A DNA stretch of 59,508 bases from an uncultured Lachnospiraceae bacterium. GTDB lineage: Bacteria > Bacillota > Clostridia > Lachnospirales > Lachnospiraceae. The notes beneath the pieces are model-generated. The model was not told the origin of the DNA. It worked only from the letters and a program-made list of their open reading frames with translations, and did no database searches. Below, piece by piece: positions 17,740 to 25,724 of this stretch (positions are counted from its first letter, which is position 1; every line of letters starts with the position of its first letter). Position numbers and translations under genes: made by a program. The stretch lies in assembly GCA_934418125.1 (NCBI GenBank), contig CAKRWT010000017.1, positions 1-59,508 on the forward strand, read 5' to 3'.

Positions 17740-19066
17740 CTTCTAATTCTCCTATCAAATCATATTCATAAGAACCGGTTACTTTCGCTTTCACGAAATC
17801 ACCTGTCATCAGCTCTCTGCTTGTATTGATAAACATAAAGCCATCTACATTGGGGGCGTCTTTGTAGGTTCTTGCCACATAAGCATTCTCATCAGCAACC
17901 TTTCCCTCAATCATGGCTGTTACCATCTTACCAGTCATCTCTTCGGCTGCTTCAAAGGCAATCTCCTGCTGTAATTCCATCAGCTCTGCCTGTCTTTCCT
18001 TCTTTACCTCCTCCGGTACCTGATCCGGCATATCCGCTGCCGGAGTATCCTCTTCCTGGGAATAGGTAAAGACACCCAGCCGGTCAAATTCCATTTCGTC
18101 CACAAAAGCCATCAGTTCTTCGTGGTCTTCTTCGGTTTCTCCGGGGAATCCGGTAATCAAGGTGGTACGAAGACAAATATCCGGTATTTCCTGCCTCAGT
18201 TTCCTTACGATGCGGGTCAGTTCCTCTTTGCTTGTCTTTCTACCCATTCTCTGCAAAATTCTGTCAGATGCATGCTGAATCGGCAAATCCAGGTAATGGC
18301 AGATTTTCTTTTCTTCTTTCATCACCTGTATGAGAGCATCATCAATCTCCTCCGGATAGCAATACAGAATCCGAATCCAGTAAATACCGGAAATCTCACA
18401 CAGTTTCCGCAGTAAATCCGGCAAAGACTTCTTTCCATATAAATCCACACCATACAGGGTTGTCTCCTGGGCTACCAGAATCAGTTCTTTGACTCCCTTG
18501 TCAGCAAGCTGTCTGGCTTCTTCCTCCAGATTCTCCATGGGAACGCTTCTGTAATCTCCACGGACTTTTGGGATAATGCAGTAGGTACAATGCTTATTAC
18601 ATCCTTCTGCAATTTTCAGATAGGCATAATGACCACCAGTTGTCATCACACGTTCTACCCCGGTAAGTGGCTTGGTATCCAGACTCTTGTAGTGGTTCTC
18701 CTTCTCGCCGCGATAGACTTCTTCCAATGCCTTTACTATCTCGTCAATCGCCATGGTTCCCAGAATCGCATCTACTTCTTCTATCTCTGTCTGAATCTCT
18801 TCCCGATACCGCTGTGCCAGACATCCAGTCACAATCAGTGCCTCGATATCGCCGCTCTTTTTCAGTTCTGCCATCTCCAGAATGGTATTGATACTCTCTT
18901 CCTTGGCATCCCCGATAAAGCAGCAGGTATTGACCACTACAATATCAGCTTCTCTTTCATCATCCGTGAATTCGTAGCCGTTCTTTGCCAGCAGCCCAAG
19001 CATCATCTCGGAGTCTACCAGATTCTTGTCACATCCGAGTGATACAAATAATATCTTTTTCTTCAT
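17723..19066 (-). CDS. rimO: Ribosomal protein S12 methylthiotransferase RimO
   Basis: A radical-SAM enzyme adding a methylthio group to an aspartate of ribosomal protein S12. The N-terminal UPF0004 domain has SLGCDKNLVDSE, NTCCFI and VTGCLAQRY, whose three Cys hold one iron-sulfur cluster. The radical-SAM CxxxCxxC is in GCNKHCTYCIIPK. A C-terminal TRAM domain follows. The SLGCDKNLVDSE motif separates RimO from the related tRNA enzyme MiaB. The 447 residues are normal. Confidence 0.95.
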   Translation of the reverse strand: MKKKILFVSLGCDKNLVDSEMMLGLLAKNGYEFTDDEREADIVVVNTCCFIGDAKEESINTILEMAELKKSGDIEALIVTGCLAQRYREEIQTEIEEVDAILGTMAIDEIVKALEEVYRGEKENHYKSLDTKPLTGVERVMTTGGHYAYLKIAEGCNKHCTYCIIPKVRGDYRSVPMENLEEEARQLADKGVKELILVAQETTLYGVDLYGKKSLPDLLRKLCEISGIYWIRILYCYPEEIDDALIQVMKEEKKICHYLDLPIQHASDRILQRMGRKTSKEELTRIVRKLRQEIPDICLRTTLITGFPGETEEDHEELMAFVDEMEFDRLGVFTYSQEEDTPAADMPDQVPEEVKKERQAELMELQQEIAFEAAEEMTGKMVTAMIEGKVADENAYVARTYKDAPNVDGFMFINTSRELMTGDFVKAKVTGSYEYDLIGELEDESAQ

Positions 19067-19133
19067 ATAATATAATTCTTCTTACCAGCCTCCAGCCGGC
19101 TGGCTGCTTTCCCTTTACTTAATCTTTCTGTCC

Positions 19134-19412
19134 TTATTCCTGTTCTGCCGCAATAGCCTCTGTCTCTTCGGTTTCTGTTTCTTCATTTTCACCAAGAATC
19201 TTTAATTTGCCCTGGTTTAATTCTTCTACGGCTACGGATAAAGGTTTCTTTCCTCTGCCATTTACCAGCGGTTCATCGCCTGCAATAATCTGTCTTGCTC
19301 TTTTGGAGGTTGCCATAACGATAGAATATCTGCTGCTTACTACCGGGTCTTCCCCTGCCTCTACCTCACTGTTTACCACTTTAATCAAATCTGCGTATGA
19401 TGGATGTAACAT
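19134..19412 (-). CDS. rpoZ: DNA-directed RNA polymerase omega subunit
   Basis: A 92-residue omega subunit that helps assemble and stabilise RNA polymerase. The core reads SRYSIVMATSKRARQI, then KKPLSVAVEEL, with a Glu-rich tail. It overlaps the gmk stop by a single base and forms the classical gmk-rpoZ pair. An acidic tail of this kind is common in Clostridia. Confidence 0.93.
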   Translation of the reverse strand: MLHPSYADLIKVVNSEVEAGEDPVVSSRYSIVMATSKRARQIIAGDEPLVNGRGKKPLSVAVEELNQGKLKILGENEETETEETEAIAAEQE

Positions 19413-20032
19413 TATTTTTCTCCTTCCAATTCTATTCTCATTTTTTCTATAAAATCCTCATTCCTTAGCGGAGTATTATGAGCTGCTGTTATAATTGAGT
19501 GAAGTTCCTTAACACAGGTGTCCAAATCATCATTCACTACAATATATTCATATTCTTCAATGCCCTCTGCCTCTTCCATGGCACGATGCATTCTCTTGTT
19601 GATAACTTCTTCTGTCTCGGTTCCTCTGCCTACCAGCCTGCGGCGCAGTTCTGTGGCACTGGGCGGCATTACGAAGAGTAACAGGGCATCCGGATACTGT
19701 TCCTTTACCTTTAAAGCTCCCTGAATCTCGATTTCCAGAATCACATCTTTGCCCTGTGCCAACTGGCTTTCTACATATTCTCTGGGTGTTCCATAATAAT
19801 TGTCACAGTAGCAAGCATACTCTATCAGCCCATTCCTTGCAATCTTTTCTTCAAACTGTTCCTTTTTCAGGAAAAAGTATTCTCTGCCGTCTTCTTCACC
19901 CGGTCTTGGATTCCTGGTTGTTGCAGAAATCGACAGTGCATAATTGTCATACTCCTGTACCAGTTTCTTCATAAGCGTTCCTTTTCCGGCTCCTGAAAAG
20001 CCGGAAACTACTATCAATATACCTTTACGCAT
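19412..20032 (-). CDS. gmk: Guanylate kinase
   Basis: Converts GMP to GDP with ATP. The P-loop is SGFSGAGKGT near residue 10, followed by the GMP-binding RNPRPGEEDGREYFF and YGTPREYVE. The open frame extends to 20101, but the ATG at 20032 (MRKGILIVVSGFSGAGKG) gives the usual 206-residue protein and overlaps the remA stop by 8 bases, a sign of translational coupling. Confidence 0.95.
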   Translation of the reverse strand: MRKGILIVVSGFSGAGKGTLMKKLVQEYDNYALSISATTRNPRPGEEDGREYFFLKKEQFEEKIARNGLIEYACYCDNYYGTPREYVESQLAQGKDVILEIEIQGALKVKEQYPDALLLFVMPPSATELRRRLVGRGTETEEVINKRMHRAMEEAEGIEEYEYIVVNDDLDTCVKELHSIITAAHNTPLRNEDFIEKMRIELEGEK

Positions 20033-20285
20033 CTTCTGTTTCACCGCCTTCTGTCTGTGCTCTGTTGGAGATAGTCTCCGGCAGAAGTGCCGATAAGACA
20101 ATCTGACTGTTCTCCATTACTAACACAGCCTTTGTCTTTCGTCCCTGGGTCGCATCTATGGCGGTGCCTGTTTCCTTCGCTTTCTGAACCATTCTCTTGA
20201 TAGGTGCAGAATCCGGACTGACAATCGCTATAATCTTCCCCGTGTTTACTACATTTCCAAATCCGATATGAATCAGTTTTCCCAT
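20025..20285 (-). CDS. remA: RemA family DNA-binding regulator (DUF370)
   Basis: An 86-residue RemA-like protein with the conserved core HIGFGNVVNTGKIIAIVSPDSAPIKR, read here as HIGFGNVVNTGKI plus VSPDSAPIKR, and GRKTKAVLVMENSQIVLS. In B. subtilis RemA activates biofilm-matrix and osmoprotection genes by binding repeated DNA sites. The yicC-remA-gmk-rpoZ order is conserved in Firmicutes. The C-terminal tail (TEGGETEDA) is acidic and variable. The local target genes are unknown. Confidence 0.9.
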   Translation of the reverse strand: MGKLIHIGFGNVVNTGKIIAIVSPDSAPIKRMVQKAKETGTAIDATQGRKTKAVLVMENSQIVLSALLPETISNRAQTEGGETEDA

Positions 20286-20303
20286 ATTGTTTCCTTCATA
20301 TTG

Positions 20304-21182
20304 TTATTCAATATTCTGAATCTGTTCCCGTACTTTCTCAATCTCTGTTTTCAATTCGATTGCCCGGTTGGAAATTTCCAAATCATTTGCCTTGGATAAA
20401 ATCGTATTTGCCTCCCGATTCATCTCTTGTGCAATAAAATCAAGTTTCCGTCCGATGCTGCCTCCCTGAATCAGATTCTCCCTGGTGGTTTCAATATGGC
20501 TGCGCAGACGTACCAATTCTTCATCCACGCATACCTTATCTGCAAAAATAGTAACCTCCATCAGTAGACGACTTTCATCTACTTTCGTGTCTTCCAGTAA
20601 TTCTTTTACCTTCTCTTCCAGTTTCTGTTTATATTCCGCAATAATCTGTGGAGAGCGTTCTGTAATAAAATCGACGTGCTCCAACATGCCGTCCAGCTTG
20701 GTAATCAAATCATTTTTCAGGTTCTCGCCTTCTTTGATTCTTGTTTCCACAAAACCTTCTGCTGCGCCTTTGATTGCCTTATTCAGAAGCTGCCACAGTT
20801 CTTCTTCATCTACTGTCTGCTCTTCCATGCTGAAGACTTCCGGATATCTGGAAAGAGTAGAAACACGAATATCATTATCCAGTTCGAAATCTGCTGACAT
20901 CTGTTCCAGATACTTCATGTACTCTGCTGCAAGTTCCTTATTGTATTTCACACACACATTGGATTCTGTCAAATCCTCATATACAATAAAGATATCCACC
21001 TTGCCTCTCTGGATATAGTTCTTTAACTCGCTACGAATTGCTGCCTCAAAAAAGTTCAGTTTCTTTGGCATCTTGATGTTCACATCCAGATATCTGTGAT
21101 TTACAGATTTCATCTCAACTGTGATTTTGCGTTTTCCTTCTGCTGCTTCACATCTGCCAAAGCCGGTCATGCTCTTTATCAT
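20304..21182 (-). CDS. YicC/YloC family endoribonuclease
   Basis: A 292-residue YicC-family protein. Members have been reported as hexameric endoribonucleases in E. coli and B. subtilis. The N-terminal signature MIKSMTGFGR and the segment VEMKSVNHRYLDV are intact, as is the C-terminal GRKLDFIAQEMNREANTI. The frame is open to 21275, but the ATG at 21182 is the family start and lies downstream of a strong promoter. First gene of the run to cinA. Confidence 0.93.
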   Translation of the reverse strand: MIKSMTGFGRCEAAEGKRKITVEMKSVNHRYLDVNIKMPKKLNFFEAAIRSELKNYIQRGKVDIFIVYEDLTESNVCVKYNKELAAEYMKYLEQMSADFELDNDIRVSTLSRYPEVFSMEEQTVDEEELWQLLNKAIKGAAEGFVETRIKEGENLKNDLITKLDGMLEHVDFITERSPQIIAEYKQKLEEKVKELLEDTKVDESRLLMEVTIFADKVCVDEELVRLRSHIETTRENLIQGGSIGRKLDFIAQEMNREANTILSKANDLEISNRAIELKTEIEKVREQIQNIE

Positions 21183-21246
21183 AGTCGTTTTCTTCTTTCT
21201 TCTATTAGTATGGGTACGTGCCTCTAGACCCACGCGTACAGTTTTT

Positions 21247-21275
21247 ATTATAGTAGAAAGCCGTAACATAGTCAA
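21247..21275 (-). promoter_or_regulatory. Putative sigma-A promoter of the yicC-remA-gmk-rpoZ run
   Basis: Minus-strand TTGACT (21275-21270) and TATAAT (21252-21247) are exactly 17 bases apart and lead to a leader of about 58 bases before the yicC ATG. The -10 lies upstream of the chosen start and inside the longer open frame, which supports the shorter protein. Confidence 0.75.
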
Positions 21276-21329
21276 GAAAGTTGCAAAAACAGACAGTCTG
21301 ATTTTTGACTGACAGGCGTCTGATTTTCG

Positions 21330-21358
21330 TTGAAATACCAGCTTCCTTATTGTATGAT
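21330..21358 (+). promoter_or_regulatory. Putative sigma-A promoter of rqcH
   Basis: Plus-strand TTGAAA (21330-21335) and TATGAT (21353-21358) are 17 bases apart, 35 bases before the rqcH ATG. It is back to back with the yicC promoter. Confidence 0.7.
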
Positions 21359-21392
21359 AGGATAGAAAATAATAGAAAGACAGGGATTTATT

Positions 21393-23159
21393 ATGGCTTT
21401 TGATGGGATTACCATTGCAAATATTGTATCTGAATTAAATCACACTCTGTTGGGAGGCCGTATCTATAAGATTGCCCAACCGGAAAATGACGAGTTACTT
21501 CTGACGATAAAGAACAATAGCACCCAGTACCGGCTTCTCCTTTCTGCCGATGCCTCTCTCCCCCTGGTGTATCTGACCCAGAATAACAAGCAGAGTCCTC
21601 TGACTGCTCCGGGTTTTTGTATGCTGTTGCGAAAGCACTTGCAGAATGCAAGAATTGTCAACATTACCCAGCCCGGCTTGGAGCGTATCCTGCATTTGGA
21701 GCTGGAGCATCTGAACGAACTGGGTGATATCTGCCACAAAAAATTGATTGTTGAAATCATGGGAAAACATAGCAATATTATCTTCTGTGATGACAATGAC
21801 AAAATCATCGACAGCATCAAGCATATTTCCGGAATGATTAGTTCCGTCCGGGAGGTTTTACCGGGCAGGGACTATTTCATTCCACATACCCAGGATAAAA
21901 CAGACCCGATAAAAGAAGTTCTTTCTTATGCTTCTTTTTACGATGTTATGTCAACTAAGCCAATGCCCATTTACAAGGCAATCTACAGTTCCTATACGGG
22001 ACTTTCCCCGGTAATCGCCCAGGAAATCTGTTATCGTGCAAGTGTGGATTCCGATTTACCTGCCAATACGCTGGCTGCCGATACCACGCCGGAGGACACG
22101 GCTTCCATGCTGTATCACGTATTCGAATCCTTTCTTACCCTTCTTACCATGGTTCAGGAAGAAGCCTTTGCGCCTTGCATTATCTATGAGAAAAAGGTCC
22201 CCATCGAATTTGCTGCAGTTCCCCTTCGTCTGTATCAGGATAAGGAAATACAGCCCTTTGACTCTATCAGTGCAGTTTTGGAACATTACTATGCCGAGCG
22301 AAATATGGTCACGAGAATCCGTCAGAAATCCGTAGACCTTCGTAAAATCGTCCAAACCGCCCTGGAGCGTAACATAAAAAAGTATGATTTACAGATACGG
22401 CAGATGCAGGATACCGAAAAACGAGAAAAATACAAGGTATACGGCGAACTGTTGAATACCTATGGCTACAACGTGGAACCAGGTGCAAAATCCCTGGAAG
22501 CCTTAAACTACTATACCAACGAAATGATTACCATTCCCCTGGACAATACCATAACTCCACAGGAAAATGCCAAGAAATACTTCGACAAATACGGCAAGCT
22601 GAAACGTACCTACGAGGCACTGTCGGAACTGACCATACAGGTAAAGGAAGAAATCGAACATTTGGAATCCATTTCTGCCGCTTTGGACATCGCCATGCAG
22701 GAAGAAGATTTGGTTCAGATTAAAGAAGAACTCATTGAAAGCGGCTATATCCGCCGGAAAGGTGGTTCTAAAAAAGTAAAAATTACAAGCAAACCTTTCC
22801 ATTACTTAAGCAGTGATGGTTTTCATATCTATGTAGGAAAGAATAACTTTCAGAACGATGAACTGACTTTCAAGTTTGCTACTGGAAATGACTGGTGGTT
22901 TCATGCCAAAGGTACTCCTGGTTCCCATGTAATCGTAAAAACGGAAGGACAGGAACTGCCCGACCGGACCTTTGAGGAAGCCGCCCGTCTTGCTGCCTAC
23001 TATTCCAAAGGCAGACAACAGGACAAAGTAGAAATCGACTATATCCAGAAAAAACATGTGAAAAAGCCTGCCGGTGCAAAGCCCGGGTTTGTGGTCTATT
23101 ACACCAATTACTCCATGATGATTGATTCTGATATTTCCGCACTGCAACAGCTATCCTGA
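21393..23159 (+). CDS. rqcH: Ribosome quality control protein RqcH (NFACT family)
   Basis: A 588-residue NFACT protein, the bacterial NEMF/Rqc2 relative that binds stalled 50S subunits and adds alanine tails to nascent chains. NFACT-N (MAFDGITIANIVSELNHTL) fills the N-terminal third, followed by a helical coiled-coil middle (about residues 330-470) and the NFACT-R domain (WWFHAKGTPGSHVIVK, HVKKPAGAKPGFVVY). Older annotations call this a fibronectin-binding protein. A YlmH S4 protein, also linked to ribosome rescue, is encoded at 53257-54021. Confidence 0.93.
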   Translation: MAFDGITIANIVSELNHTLLGGRIYKIAQPENDELLLTIKNNSTQYRLLLSADASLPLVYLTQNNKQSPLTAPGFCMLLRKHLQNARIVNITQPGLERILHLELEHLNELGDICHKKLIVEIMGKHSNIIFCDDNDKIIDSIKHISGMISSVREVLPGRDYFIPHTQDKTDPIKEVLSYASFYDVMSTKPMPIYKAIYSSYTGLSPVIAQEICYRASVDSDLPANTLAADTTPEDTASMLYHVFESFLTLLTMVQEEAFAPCIIYEKKVPIEFAAVPLRLYQDKEIQPFDSISAVLEHYYAERNMVTRIRQKSVDLRKIVQTALERNIKKYDLQIRQMQDTEKREKYKVYGELLNTYGYNVEPGAKSLEALNYYTNEMITIPLDNTITPQENAKKYFDKYGKLKRTYEALSELTIQVKEEIEHLESISAALDIAMQEEDLVQIKEELIESGYIRRKGGSKKVKITSKPFHYLSSDGFHIYVGKNNFQNDELTFKFATGNDWWFHAKGTPGSHVIVKTEGQELPDRTFEEAARLAAYYSKGRQQDKVEIDYIQKKHVKKPAGAKPGFVVYYTNYSMMIDSDISALQQLS

Positions 23160-23173
23160 CCCTCTTCTTTGCA

Positions 23174-23272
23174 GCCATAACAGAGACGAGATGCGCTTTG
23201 CGAATCTCGCTCTGATTAGCAGTCGTCAACTGTACCTGCACAAGTGCGTGCATTTTCCTCGTTGCCATAACA
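23174..23272. repeat. Intergenic element bounded by GCCATAACA direct repeats
   Basis: GCCATAACA occurs at 23174-23182 and 23264-23272 just after rqcH. Between them is a 10-bp hairpin with one mismatch (CGAGATGCGC/GCGAATCTCG, 23187-23209). No gene is evident. It could be a small non-autonomous or REP-like element. Confidence 0.4.
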
Positions 23273-23273
23273 C

Positions 23274-23309
23274 AAAATGCTCATTTGTGTTTCCACAGAT
23301 GAGCATTTT
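23274..23309. terminator. Hairpin between convergent rqcH and coat-like gene
   Basis: AAAATGCTCAT (23274-23284) pairs with ATGAGCATTTT (23299-23309), and the stem continues inward with a wobble pair. The stem ends provide U-rich 3' flanks on both strands. It lies between two convergent genes and probably terminates both. Confidence 0.7.
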
Positions 23310-23325
23310 CCCTGACCGGATATTC

Positions 23326-23586
23326 TTATAACGTGCTGGACGTAAACAGGGATTTCACATGGTCGATTTCTGTCTGGGTTGCCTTGGCTGCCGGCACATA
23401 ATAGGATTTGTCCCTGGCAATCTGGTATAACTCTTCCTGAGACTGTTCACAGGCATTCCGAATCTGCTTTAAAGTCTGTTTTAATTCCTTGTTCTCTGTC
23501 TGGGCAATCATTTCACCAAACCGCACCAGTTCTCCATTGATTCCATTTAAGGTATCTGCTACCATTGTCTTTTCTTCCATCTGCAT
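23326..23586 (-). CDS. Small spore-coat-like protein (CotF-type C-terminal part)
   Basis: An 86-residue protein of mostly helical, polar sequence (start MQMEEKTMVADTLNGINGEL). Its ending, SYYVPAAKATQTEIDHVKSLF, includes the YYVPA element that I associate with CotF-type coat proteins, here split as SYYVPAAKATQ and TEIDHVKSLF. No membrane segment is present. The next upstream gene (61 residues) resembles the N-terminal half of the same helical family. Function by resemblance only. M8 is an alternative start. Confidence 0.5.
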   Translation of the reverse strand: MQMEEKTMVADTLNGINGELVRFGEMIAQTENKELKQTLKQIRNACEQSQEELYQIARDKSYYVPAAKATQTEIDHVKSLFTSSTL

Positions 23587-23641
23587 TTTCCTAATTCCTT
23601 TCTGTTTTCTTTTCTGACCTGCACCTTTTCCTGCAGCTTGC

Positions 23642-23827
23642 CTAACGTAAGAACTCCATTAACTGCTTTTTGTTCTGCATGGCGGACTGTGCCCCCTTTT
23701 CAAAAAACTGTTTTACCTTGGTATCCGTTGCACAGGATGCATACTCTTTCATCTTGCAGTGTGTCACATCATAGCCGCCCATGAGGTGACGAAGATTCTG
23801 TAATTCAAGTTCTGATAAGTTTGCCAT
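23642..23827 (-). CDS. Small helical coat/ferritin-like protein
   Basis: A 61-residue protein with a good GAGGAAAAATT ribosome site. The sequence MANLSELELQNLRHLMGGYD then H, K, C and K spaced as in helical coat-associated proteins (HCKMKEYASCATD) suggests a two-helix half of a CotF/ferritin-like fold. It is followed 55 bases later by the 86-residue gene in the same direction. Together they may replace a single longer coat protein. Not certain. Confidence 0.5.
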   Translation of the reverse strand: MANLSELELQNLRHLMGGYDVTHCKMKEYASCATDTKVKQFFEKGAQSAMQNKKQLMEFLR

Positions 23828-23843
23828 AATTTTTCCTCCTGAC

Positions 23844-23888
23844 TAAAAAAATGATTGTCCTAAACAGTATCTGCCTTTGGACAATCAT
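23844..23888 (-). terminator. Rho-independent terminator after the MurJ-like gene
   Basis: ATGATTGTCC (23851-23860) and GGACAATCAT (23879-23888) form a perfect 10-bp stem followed on the minus strand by seven T residues. It separates the flippase gene from the small coat-like genes. Confidence 0.92.
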
Positions 23889-23916
23889 TTATTCCTTCAC
23901 ACTTATCTTTTTTTCT

Positions 23917-25608
23917 TTACTTTTTTCGTTTTTTGCGTCTTCTCTTTTTCTTTCTGGGTTTCTTTGGCTTTTCTTCTCTTAACAGATGCAGTCTTTTTGC
24001 TACACTGACAAGCATTGTGCCTTTCGGAAATGCTTTTAACTCGGCTTCACTTACGCCACCAGTTAATAACAGCACCACGAAATAAACACAGGCTCCTATG
24101 CCCATGGCAATCAGCAATACAATCCGGCTTACCGGTAAAATCAAGTACAGACCGTGGTATACCCCATAAGCTACCGCTCCCATAATCAGGGCAGCAAAGC
24201 CCGGTTTCACAAAAATCTTCATGCCATCCATGGCATAACCCAGGTGTTTTCGTACCGACCACTGGTTTAACAGGCACATCACCAGGGAATACAGAATGTT
24301 GGCTCCCACCAAGGCGTATAAGTCCATCTGGGTATACTCCAGCATGGCTATCAGTCCTGCTATCTGAATTACCAGTGCAATCACGGAATGAATCACGGGG
24401 GTGTTTACCTTGCCGATTCCCTGCAATACCGCATTGGTCAGGGTGGACAATCCATAAAGCACTATCGTTATGGCAAGTACCATCAAAAGCCCGGATGCCG
24501 TATCCAACGAATCCTTCTGCGGAAAAATAAACTGCATAATCGGTTTGGCAAGCACTGCCATTCCCACCATCGCCGGGATAGAAATCAGCATCGTCATCTG
24601 GATTGCCTTCGTTACCAGTCTGCAGGTCTGGTCATACTCCTTCTTGACAAAGGAAGCCGCAACACCCGGAATGGTTGCCGATGACATGGCAGAGGCTATG
24701 GCAATCGGAATGTTAACCACAGAAACCGCCTGGGTTGCAAAAATACCATAATTGCTGGCATAGGTAACCGCATCTACCCCTTTTCGGTCCATCATGGTGT
24801 AGTAAATATTCATATTGACTACCGTAGAACAATTATAAATAAAGGTACTTAAAATAAATGGCGTTACTATAGTAAAAATTACCTTAAATATCTCTTTATA
24901 AGACTCCTCATGGGCAGAATGGTCCCGTCTCATCCTGCGGCTGATTATCTTACGATTTAACAGATACATGCCAAACATGAAAATCAATCCCGTCAGAACA
25001 CCGGCTCCTGTACCGATGGCGCTTCCCGCCGAGCCGTAAATTGCCTGCGTAGTAGTATCCTTGTCCGCCACAGACCGGATCAAAAGCCAGGCGGCCAGAA
25101 TACTGATGCCGGCATTGGCTATCTGCTCTAATATCTGGGAGATAGACGTATGCAACATAGAATTATGTGCCTGGAAATATCCACGCAGCACTCCCAGAAA
25201 GCCAGAAAAAAATATGGTCGGTGCCAGAACCCGCAGGGCTACTACCGCATTGGGATTCTTACTGACCAGAAATGGGGCTGCCGCAAAAGTAAACAGAGAA
25301 GCAATCCCTCCCACTATCAACACATACAATAGCGCGCACTGAAATACCTTCTGGGCATTCCGATATTCCTTAAATGCCAACCGTTGGGCTATTACTTTGG
25401 AAATTGCAGACGGAATACTGTAGGAAGAAATCAGCAGAATAATGGTATAAATATTGATGGCTGCCGTGTAATATCCATTGCCTTCCAGACCAAGAATACT
25501 GAGCAGGGGACTTCGGTATATCAGGCTGATGACTTTTACCAGCATTCCGGCTGCCGCAAGAATACCAGCCTGAAGCACGAAACTATTCGATTTCTTCTGT
25601 TCACTCAT
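23917..25608 (-). CDS. MurJ/YtgP-type lipid II flippase family protein
   Basis: A 563-residue polytopic MOP-superfamily protein with about 14 membrane segments. The N-terminus (AGILAAAGMLVKVISLIYR, LLSILGLEGNGYYTAA) matches the YtgP branch, whose B. subtilis member carries lipid II flippase activity. It is longer than the SpoVB-like protein at 3794 and ends in a highly basic 19-residue tail (EEKPKKPRKKKRRRKKRKK) on the cytoplasmic side. The assignment to lipid II rather than another polyprenyl-linked substrate is by family. Confidence 0.82.
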   Translation of the reverse strand: MSEQKKSNSFVLQAGILAAAGMLVKVISLIYRSPLLSILGLEGNGYYTAAINIYTIILLISSYSIPSAISKVIAQRLAFKEYRNAQKVFQCALLYVLIVGGIASLFTFAAAPFLVSKNPNAVVALRVLAPTIFFSGFLGVLRGYFQAHNSMLHTSISQILEQIANAGISILAAWLLIRSVADKDTTTQAIYGSAGSAIGTGAGVLTGLIFMFGMYLLNRKIISRRMRRDHSAHEESYKEIFKVIFTIVTPFILSTFIYNCSTVVNMNIYYTMMDRKGVDAVTYASNYGIFATQAVSVVNIPIAIASAMSSATIPGVAASFVKKEYDQTCRLVTKAIQMTMLISIPAMVGMAVLAKPIMQFIFPQKDSLDTASGLLMVLAITIVLYGLSTLTNAVLQGIGKVNTPVIHSVIALVIQIAGLIAMLEYTQMDLYALVGANILYSLVMCLLNQWSVRKHLGYAMDGMKIFVKPGFAALIMGAVAYGVYHGLYLILPVSRIVLLIAMGIGACVYFVVLLLTGGVSEAELKAFPKGTMLVSVAKRLHLLREEKPKKPRKKKRRRKKRKK

Positions 25609-25660
25609 ATTCTGTCCTCCGCTCCTTTCTCTTTGGTTTCTATCTTTTCTTCATCGCCAT

Positions 25661-25702
25661 CACACAAAACGGAAACAACCCATTTGCATGAGTTATTTCC
25701 GT
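25661..25702 (-). terminator. Terminator after glgA
   Basis: ACGGAAA (25669-25675) and TTTCCGT (25696-25702) form a stem with further pairing inside. On the minus strand TTTTGTGTG follows. It lies 23 bases after the glgA stop. Confidence 0.65.
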
Positions 25703-25724
25703 CTTAATTATCCTATTCCTTCTT

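Noticed and set aside
22879..23268. A 129-residue minus-strand frame over the rqcH 3' end and the repeat element
   Set aside because: It starts in the direct-repeat element and then runs antisense to the NFACT-R domain; no domain or ribosome site of its own.
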